Below, piece after piece: positions 56,997 to 64,000 of a stretch of 64,000 nt of DNA; the stretch's first letter is position 1, and each line of letters opens with the position of its first letter. Below the pieces are notes generated by a model. It was not told where the DNA came from, did not search any database, and worked only from the letters and a program-made list of their open reading frames with translations. The translations under genes and the position numbers were made by a program. The stretch lies in NCBI RefSeq assembly GCF_000143415.4, contig NW_003314357.1, positions 622,821 through 686,820 of the forward strand, read 5' to 3'. The stretch comes from Selaginella moellendorffii (lineage: Eukaryota > Streptophyta > Lycopodiopsida > Selaginellales > Selaginellaceae).

Positions 56997-57683
56997 TAAT
57001 CTTTTCTCTTCACCATTCTAATACTCATCCTTGGAGATTCTGGCATCTTTTGTTGCATTTCAAGAGCCGTTTGAGTGATGAGCTTTGGAAAGACCACCAT
57101 CTCCAGCAGGTTTCTATAGGCAAGCATCTGCATCTGCAGGCAACCATGAAGAATGTTACTAATGCTTATATAATAGTAATAGTATTCACAAGGGAGGACG
57201 AAAAGAGAGTGTTATTCAAGAGGATGAGTAAAGAAATTGGTAAAACCAACAGAATATAAATCAATTATATGATCTTCAGTAGCAATCAAATAGTATAAAC
57301 ACTAATATTATTTGGTATTTTGGTTTGCTAGTAAACATATTTAGCTACATAATTGTATAGCTAAAAGTCTTTTATAATGAGTAGCTCTTTTTTCTTACAA
57401 AATTTCAAAATTGGAAACATCACCTTTACATTCTTTCAAAGTTTAAATGCATTTGCTTTTGGTCTCTCATAGCCTCTGAACAAACAAATAGAGATATTGG
57501 GCACGCTTGATTAATTCAAAGAAACTAATTATTAAAAGATTACTAGGTGATGGAACTTGTAAGTTATAACAAGGAAATCAAGGAGTCATTTTAAAAATAT
57601 TTTGGTACAGTAAACAATGTTTTCTTAATGTTTTAGTGGCAAACAGATATTTTAAATAAAATAGTAATTTAAATAATATCTAG

Positions 57684-60092
57684 ATCTGAAATTTTAGAGG
57701 TTTTTATTTCTGACCTAATTTGAACAATAAATTCACAATATTTAGTATTACTAAATATAAAATTATTACTATAAAATCCTAATTTATTTATAAATATATC
57801 AAATTCAAATAGAATTCTAATAACTAGTTCTTTTCCAATATCTTTGATTCCTTTGACCATGCATTTGTAATGTTAAGGAACATTAATTTCTTGAGAAAAG
57901 TGAGATTGTTATTATATTTGTAAAGTGTTCATTTCAAATTTAAATCCTGTTTCAACAAAAGCATAAAGCTTCAAATTCATTAATTTCACCCAAATAACCA
58001 AATATATGGTATATCTTTTGGTTTTTGGATAATAGACATTGCACAGACCATGTGTGGAGAACCTTCATAGGACATAACCATATAAATTGATCACATTGTT
58101 CTGGAGGATTCCTATGTTGTTTTCATCTACAAAAACAATTTGTTAGAGTGTGTAAAGTTCATATAATAATTTGCTTACCACATAATATTTCTCCAATCCA
58201 AACCAAATATTTGGCTGTAGAACCTACTCTAGGTTGACATATAGCTCACTAAATCTCATGAATATTTTGTTTTTTGACTTAGAAGTAGCTAGGCTTTTAA
58301 TTGCTCAAAAACATTGGTCCTTTGTGTTCTATAGTTACATACTCATGCTTGGGATGGTGCAAGTTTTTAGATTGCATGGGCTCACTTACTCATTGTTTTC
58401 TTTTGATAGTTTTAAGGTTTTCAATTGGTTTTATTGCAAATTAATTTCCAACAGCATTTAAAGTTGATCCCATCACTTTGTGAGGTTGTGAGCAAGAGGT
58501 TGTGTCAATATTGTAGTAAATAAACATTCCACCAAATCCTTAAAATTATATGTATTTTATTATAACTTAGCCTTTTATATAAGAGTGCATAAAAGTCTAT
58601 TGTAAGATAGAGATGACCAAATCATTCTAGAAAGTTTCATATTAAAATATACATTTAGAGCAACTTGTTTTTGATAGTGGGTAGCAAGTATTTTAAAACT
58701 CATTTAATAAAGAAAGAGAATTAATAAAAAAATCAATGCTAGTAGTTCTTGATTTGAGAAATAATTAAAGTCTTTAAATGTAGAAAATGACTAAACCACC
58801 ATGCTAACTAAGTCTGTAGTTCTAAACTTGTATTCCATGTAAATATTACCTTCAACCCACTAAAATGTATGAACTTGTATTACTTGTTTAAAGTTTTTAA
58901 AGTGTTTGTACATTTTAAACTCTAGCACAACCAGTTATGCTTATCATGGTATTCAACTTGAATGCATTTTTTTATGCGTTCATGTAACTCTACTCTTAAA
59001 AAAGAAGGCAACTCCTCTCTCAGATGATTAAAACTTTATTTATGCCACCATTATAGATAATCCTCCTTAATGTTTTTGTGCATCATTACTCATGAAACTA
59101 TAAAGCATTTGTGGTGTTGAAAATTTTATTTCAACTTGGTATGTGTTGTTCAAAATAGAACTTAAAATGACATTTCTCTCAAATAACTATCATCATCAAG
59201 GATTATGCTCTATATAAAATGATTTTCTAATAAAGAGAACTTAAATAAAGGAGTTCACAAAAATAATTTTATACACTAAAAAATATTCTTTTAATATTTT
59301 AGCTGTAATATTTTTATTAAACAACTATTTTAAATATCTTAAATTATTTAAAATATCTAATCTTTGTCGGCAATAGTTGCTATTTGATCACCTAATTTAG
59401 AGAAACAATTATTATTTTTAATATTTAATATTTATTACATATACTAATTTTTAAAATTATATATATATATATATATATATATTATGTTTTCATTAGCTTT
59501 TTAGTGTAATTACAAGAAATGCCCTATATTGTTTTCAATGCAATTTATAGATAAGATTTATTTTAATTTCAAATACAATATCAATATCTATATTTTCACC
59601 TCATATTCAGATGTTATAATGAATCCAAAGTTTAACACTTGGATTCATCCTATGTAAAGGATGAAATTCTTTATAATTTTAACATTTAAAGAATTATGTG
59701 TAATTGCAACTTTGTTGTAAAGTTTTCTATTTACAATGTCACTTCCATAACTAAGAATCATATACTCATAATGATGGTATTGTTGCTTGATGTTGATCTT
59801 TTACTTTTAACTATAATGCCTTTGAGTATGTTGTTTTTGCTTCCTTTGACCAAATATTTGTAATCTTCATATATTTGTTGTTTCTCGTCTACTAATATGA
59901 AATCAAGAAAGATTTAGAAAACTTGAATTGTAATTATAAAGTTTGTATATATGTACAGGGCATGGTTGAAAGAAGAATATAACATCTAATCTACAATAAA
60001 ATCTTGGAGAAAATTAAGTCCCATATATACTAATGAAAAACATTCTATATACTAATGTAAATACATTTGTGAATAGGTTTGTATAGATTTAA
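57684..60092 (+). repeat. AT-rich arm of unit 5
   Basis: Direct repeat of 52127-54440. Contains a (TA)n run of ~26 bp at 59457-59482. No coding features recognised. It stops at 60092 (AGATTTAAAGT), where block C sequence replaces the 54440-54560 part of the arm. Confidence 0.75.
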
Positions 60093-60260
60093 AGTCCATG
60101 CACTCCTAGGGCTCCATGGCTGCTCTGCTCGGATGGGGTTGTGTGGGCATTCCCATGAGAGTCTGTGCGTCTGTAAGCTCCTAGAGGAGGTAATAGGGGC
60201 GTGTAGAATGGTAGTCGGGCACACAATCCAGGTTCCTCTCGGGATCAACTCAAGACTGTG
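60093..60260 (-). repeat. Block C segment, third copy
   Basis: Inverted copy of 35822-35995 joined directly to the AT-rich arm. It lacks the neighbouring SMC6 fragment. Confidence 0.6.
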
Positions 60261-60600
60261 AGAAGCAAATTGGCTCATCTCCAACTCAGCAAAGCTTTGA
60301 TCCCTGTTCACCACTGCCTCAAGAGCTCTATAGCTTTGGCCTACAGAAAAGCAATTATCAAGGACACTCCCTATTCATCCCTGGATTCTCTCGAGGAATC
60401 CCTTGCTGCTGGGCCTGGTGAGGGATTGTTGTTTCAGCACATGCTCAGGATCAACTCCGTTGTAGGAACCAGGTATTTCGAGTTGATGTAGGGCTGTCGA
60501 GTTACTGTGCCAGCCAACACTACTCCTGAAGTTTTGGAAATCTGACACGGCACTAATGTCTGGGTTCTCTCGAAAGAGAAAGAGGCGCCACCACAAGAAT
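60258..60600 (+). other. Unidentified gene-like fragment
   Basis: The frame at 60258-60491 reads LSKALIPVHHCLKSS, IALAYRKAIIKD, SSLDSLEESLAAGPGEG and FQHMLRINSVVGTRY. Composition is coding-like and unlike the AT surroundings, but I know no family. It may be another captured exon. 60600-61080 shows nothing recognisable. Confidence 0.35.
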
Positions 60601-61079
60601 CACCTAGTTTAGCTTCGTTTTTAGATTGAGGTAAGTTGTAAGTTTGGATATCTTTGTATTCTATGATAAGATTTTTTTTCCGTCTGATACTACTTCTGTC
60701 AAATCTAAAATTTAGTTCCAGTTTCCAAGATTCTGAGGGCTGGTTTCAACAATGCGTGCTTATGGGCTTTCTCAGGTGTTTGGGATGCTGTGCCAGGTAA
60801 CCTGATGCTGGCGTAGGAACAACAGTTGGGCTGCAGCTCAAAATTGCAAAGCTGTGGATTATGAGGCAAAGATTGGTAAACACAACATTGGAGTTATTAT
60901 GTTGTTCTTGAGTGTGTTTCGCAAAAGTCTAATATTTCCCTTTCAGATCATTACATAGTTGTGAATTTTATATATTTCCAACTGTAGTCTGCATTTCTAT
61001 TCTGCATAAACTTGTATACAAACTCAATTAAAAAAATATATATATATAAGCTTCAAATCTATAATCAAACTGACTGAAA

Positions 61080-61655
61080 ATGCCTCGCCTCCGCCATCTT
61101 TTGAGAGCCATACGACATAGTAAACAATCTAATGGAGATTTAGATGGCTCTTAAACTATGATTGATCATGATACACATACTATAGCTGTTCAAAATAATC
61201 ATGATAATGATTCTATACACCATAATATTAAAATTGGAGGTAATATAACTTGGTTATTCTGGCAACACATTGAAGAGTTTTCATCTTTAAAATGCAATGC
61301 ATTACAAAAAGTACAAGCAAATGATAAACTACCCATATTAAAATCTATAATGTTAAAGTCATTATAAATGCTATGGTGGTATTCATGGGTGGGAGTGGTG
61401 GGTTTAATATTGCTTGATATATGTAATCATAATAATGACATGCATGTAAGGTTCCAGATGCTTCTGACTGTCCAACTGAATGGTGTATATCATCATTATC
61501 ATGATCACCTTTACCATTTGATATTAGACACTGCTCTTGCTTTTGCATCTATGTCTTCTAATATTGATATTGTAAAAGGTCATGGTCCTTATAGCTTTAA
61601 ACTCCATGGTCAAATATATCATAATATTGTATCAACACATCATTCTGAAGGTCGT
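61080..61655 (+). pseudogene. Helitron N-terminal domain fragment
   Basis: Begins near ATGCCTCGCCTCCGCC (61081, MPRLRHLLRAI) and ends with TALAFASMSSNIDIVKGHGP, YSFKLHGQIYHNI (61530-61625). The last part matches the N-terminal domain of Helitron proteins, usually read as ...NGRGPYxFRIxGQIYHRIGS. It is exactly the part missing from the minus-strand Helitron at 43885. It stops abruptly at about 61660, where block C follows, so the rest of the Helitron was deleted. Confidence 0.7.
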
Positions 61656-61955
61656 GCTGATGTTTGCTCCCGGCCAATGGGAGGCAGTCAAGCTGCATAG
61701 GGCGAGAGAAGAAAGTGCTACAACACATGTTACATGTAAATGTGCTGACTGTGACTACATTTGCAGTCTATCAAGTGAATTGGTTTTGTTTTGTCATGTT
61801 TTTTTAGGGTTTATGAAATGGCAAGAGAGCCCCTGCCACTGCTGCCAATTTGCGATCCAAATCTGAGATGCTGTGTCAATGCACGTCCTAGTACAATTTG
61901 TGTTAAGATTTAATTGATTTGTCCACACTTTCTTCTAGCATTGTTTCAGTTCTAG

Positions 61956-62310
61956 GTCTGCTTTGGTAGTGGTAGAGTTAAAAAATGAAGGGTCAAATGC
62001 TTATAAGCCAAATCTATATGGCAAGATGATAGTTATTGAGTGGAGAATCACTGTTGGAAGCAACACTATTGTCTTGAAAAATCACCGAGATTGGTTTCTA
62101 TCATGCAAGGGATTCACATCTTTTGTGTTGTGTATTCCAAGTGAAAAAATTTCTTCAAACAAGAAAGATTTGTGCGATGTGATTGACCATTTCAGTGTAA
62201 GCTAAGATTGTATTATAAACTTTTCTACTTTCCTACTGTCACCTGTTTTTTGTAGATTGATGCGGAAAACCCATGTGTGATTATGTCTCAAGACATGAGT
62301 CAGCATTACC
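61956..62310 (+). pseudogene. SMC6 (fragment): Captured SMC6 fragment, inverted copy
   Basis: Exon from 61956 (acceptor TCTAG) reads SALVVVELKNEGSNAYK, then LYGKMIVIEWRITVG and NTIVLKN; the donor of the small intron is mutated (GT to AT at about 62090) but the exon KISSNKKDLCDVIDHFS resumes and ends at donor GTAAGC (62197). The next exon, after acceptor TTTGTAG, reads IDAENPCVIMSQDMS. This copy keeps the acceptor lost at 36120, while the left copy keeps the intron lost here. Confidence 0.8.
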
Positions 62311-62545
62311 ACTGCCACCTCCAAGGCCAGCACCGCTTAGAACTCTTTTGTCCAAGTCAAGGCAAGAGGGCGTGGTGACAAGTGTTACACCATGCACTCC
62401 TAGGGCTCCATGGCTGCTCTGCTCAGACATGGTTGTGTGGGCATTCCCGTGAGAGTCTGTGCATCTGTAAGCTCCACCGAGTCTGGCTTGAAAGGCATGC
62501 TGAAAACAAACTCGCTCGCATCTGCTGCCTGACATAGTGTGTCAA
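62310..62545 (-). repeat. Block C segment, second copy, next to SMC6
   Basis: Inverted copy of about 35900-36083 with DSHGNAHTTMSEQSSHGALG on the minus strand. It runs into the AT stretch preceding block B5 at about 62546. Confidence 0.6.
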
Positions 62546-62740
62546 TGATGCATAGATTAATATTTTTATTTATAATTTATAATCTTTCCTAAACACTTTC
62601 TAGTGTATTCTTGTTTATTCTACTATTGATATGGAATAATATTAATCTTGACTCATAAATTATAAATATGCTTATAACCATTGATCAATTAAAATACTCA
62701 ATGAATGATATTAAGTATTGTCTCTCATATTTTTTATCCT

Positions 62741-63340
62741 TCACCATGGTGTGCCAGCTAAGACCCTTTTGCGTCTTTTCAGGTACCATCTTTGTTTGGG
62801 TTTCATGGACGGCTCCATCAACCTTGCATTCCTTGCAAAGTTTACCAACCTCCCGAGAAAAGCTTTTCTCTCATTGAGCAAGCATGCTGAGTAGTGGATT
62901 CCATCCAGATTTCTCTCCCAGATCTGTGAGTGGAGCCTCTTCTCTGCTAAGTCGCTGTGTGCCTTGAGCGCCACCATGAAAGTCTGAGCGTTTGGCTGCT
63001 GGCTTGCTCATAGCACTCAAGAGCAAAGGTTGTTCTCAGCATATCCCAGGAAACGATGTTTTGCTACTCCATGCAAAGTCTCAGCGTTTGGAGGCAGGCC
63101 AGCTTCTCGTTGCATCTGATAGAAGACGTGCTGTCCCATGATGATCATGTTCCAGGCAGCCAACGTCATGTTTATTTGTCCTCCTGAACACTTCTGATGC
63201 TTCCACATGTCCACGAGGCTGCTTGTGACGAATGCATCGGCTTTGTATTCACAATTTGCGAGGAAAACCAACCTATCCTGTTCTTCGTCCCATCCTGTTG
63301 AACAACCTGTGTTGCAAGCCGCAGTGTAGACTTCGACCAT
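62741..63340 (-). pseudogene. Captured PPR-protein fragments, copy B5
   Basis: 63017-63340 with ADAFVTSSLVDMW and LAAWNMIIMG; 62741-62977 with MVALKAHSDLAEKRLHSQIW. As in the other units, frames are broken. Confidence 0.55.
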
Positions 63341-63545
63341 ACTTTCACAAGTGCACTTGCTTGATTCCCGGCTTGACTCTGGAGAAACTTATCTGGCTGC
63401 TATGCCCTGCACTGCGTCTTCTCATCGAAGTTGAGCTTTGAGCGCCTGCAAGAACAGATAGTACGTTACCTTTTCTCAAACCTTTCGTCTCAAGCAACTT
63501 CTCTGGCCTTTGGAGGTGCACTGACGTCTGCCTCTAGAGGATAGC

Positions 63546-63770
63546 TCAGTCAAATCGAAACTTGGTAGGTTCTTGCTCTATTTTCCAGTCCATGTTCCGA
63601 GCCAGCTGTGCAATAACTTCCAAGTCTGGTAGTTGACCCTTGTATGTGATCTTTACTGTCCGTGAGCAAGAGCCTGCTGTCTTCTTGCTCTGCAACTTCA
63701 TCTCCTTGAAGATTGTTTGTACACAATCTTCCATGTGACAACGCATGCACTGTGCTGAGTTATGCGTCAC
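63546..63770 (-). CDS. Unidentified exon-like frame, intact in unit 5
   Basis: An open frame of 74 residues: CMRCHMEDCVQTIFKEMKLQ, a Lys/Ser-rich middle, then LPDLEVIAQLARNMDWKIEQ and EPTKFRFD before TGA. Only this copy lacks the 12-bp deletion that introduces a stop in units 2-4, so it shows the ancestral reading. It is preceded by CTCAG, a possible acceptor, and could be an internal or last exon of the His-rich gene. I do not recognise the family. The start Met may be incidental. Confidence 0.4.
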   Translation of the reverse strand: MTHNSAQCMRCHMEDCVQTIFKEMKLQSKKTAGSCSRTVKITYKGQLPDLEVIAQLARNMDWKIEQEPTKFRFD

Positions 63771-64000
63771 TGCCAGTGTTGGCAGGACACTTTGAGGAGA
63801 ATCCTAGAGTGCCATTGCTGTGCAAACCACGAGTGTGAGCTTCCAGCTGTTTCTTCTCAGTCGGAGGATCGTCCACCACAACTTCGATCTGCCACCCGGG
63901 ATCCTGAAAGATCACATTACTGCGCTGCTTCCTTCGAGATAACATCCATCGCACGAGCAAAAAGCACGCGAGCAGCACCAAGATCGCAACCAAAACCCAG
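63760..64000 (-). CDS. His-rich membrane protein, C-terminal part of copy B5 (runs off the window)
   Basis: The open frame reaches the window edge inside the membrane segment (VAILVLLACFLLVRWMLSRR) and contains the complete tail with DPGWQIEVVVDDPPTEKK and the terminal CPANTGSDA. No disabling change is visible, but the His-rich half lies outside the window. Because the neighbouring exon at 63546 is also intact, this is the best candidate for a functional copy. Confidence 0.5.
   Translation of the reverse strand, partial: WVLVAILVLLACFLLVRWMLSRRKQRSNVIFQDPGWQIEVVVDDPPTEKKQLEAHTRGLHSNGTLGFSSKCPANTGSDA

Larger units (their letters stand above)
52127..57683 (+). repeat. Large repeat unit 4 (most complete), 5557 bp
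   Basis: Measured from ATCTGAAATT at 52127 to the next ATCTGAAATT at 57684. Order: AT-rich arm (52127-54620), block B4 (54620-56560), flank with tRNA-Ala relic (56560-57683). The arm has no recognised gene. This copy defines the unit because both ends are visible and its flank is not interrupted. Confidence 0.8.

Noticed and set aside
59457-59482. (TA)n run as a regulatory or origin element
   Set aside because: Simple microsatellite in an AT-rich arm; nothing else supports a function.
25262-64000. CRISPR array or other prokaryotic repeat system
   Set aside because: Repeats are kilobase-sized and eukaryotic; there are no short, regularly spaced direct repeats with spacers.

Overview
The window looks like nuclear DNA of a seed-free vascular plant, most probably a lycophyte such as Selaginella (inference). 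The reasons are clear plant genes (SHORT-ROOT-type GRAS factor, mitochondrial NAD-isocitrate dehydrogenase, oleosin, F-box/kelch protein, PPR proteins), very short spliceosomal introns (mostly 47-61 nt), and many decayed Ty3/gypsy and Helitron elements. There are no operons or bacterial features.

Layout. 1-6290 is a nest of retroelements: part of a ~1.1 kb LTR, a decayed minus-strand Ty3/gypsy element (copy 1), and a 5'-truncated chromodomain retrotransposon that sits inside it. 6857-18334 is the single-copy gene island: F-box/kelch (-), SHR-like GRAS (+), a short frameshifted PPR gene (-), NAD-IDH catalytic subunit (+, 7 exons), oleosin (+) and a six-exon gene of unknown function with a possible trypsin-like fold (-). 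18335-21859 is intergenic and increasingly AT-rich.

21860-64000 is built mainly from copies of one large repeat unit of about 5.56 kb. Each unit has an AT-rich arm (~2.5 kb), a GC-rich block B (~1.9 kb) carrying gene-like pieces, and a ~1.1 kb flank with a tRNA-Ala relic. Two units lie in one orientation (21860-25261, 25262-35110) and at least three lie head-to-tail in the other (43885-48358, 52127-57683, 57684-64000). Block B holds a histidine-rich single-pass membrane ORF, an unidentified exon and PPR fragments. Gypsy copies 2 and 4 occupy the same site (duplicated ATCT) in oppositely oriented units, so the element was there before the unit was duplicated and inverted. Copy 2 was later hit by another element, now a 1136-bp solo LTR with a perfect 5-bp target duplication.

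35111-43885 and 60093-62545 are Helitron territory. A decayed Rep/helicase gene (minus strand, 43885 to about 36890) is split by gypsy copy 3, which has two LTRs and a CAAC duplication. Two Helitron 3'-end-like hairpins lie at 35111 and 36790, one of them inserted exactly between A and T. Next to them are captured host fragments: part of a PPR gene and an exon-intron-exon piece of SMC6, present again in inverted orientation beside a Helitron N-terminal fragment at 61080-62310. I read the right two-thirds of the window as a Helitron-driven gene-fragment assembly that was then amplified as tandem and inverted units and repeatedly colonised by gypsy elements.
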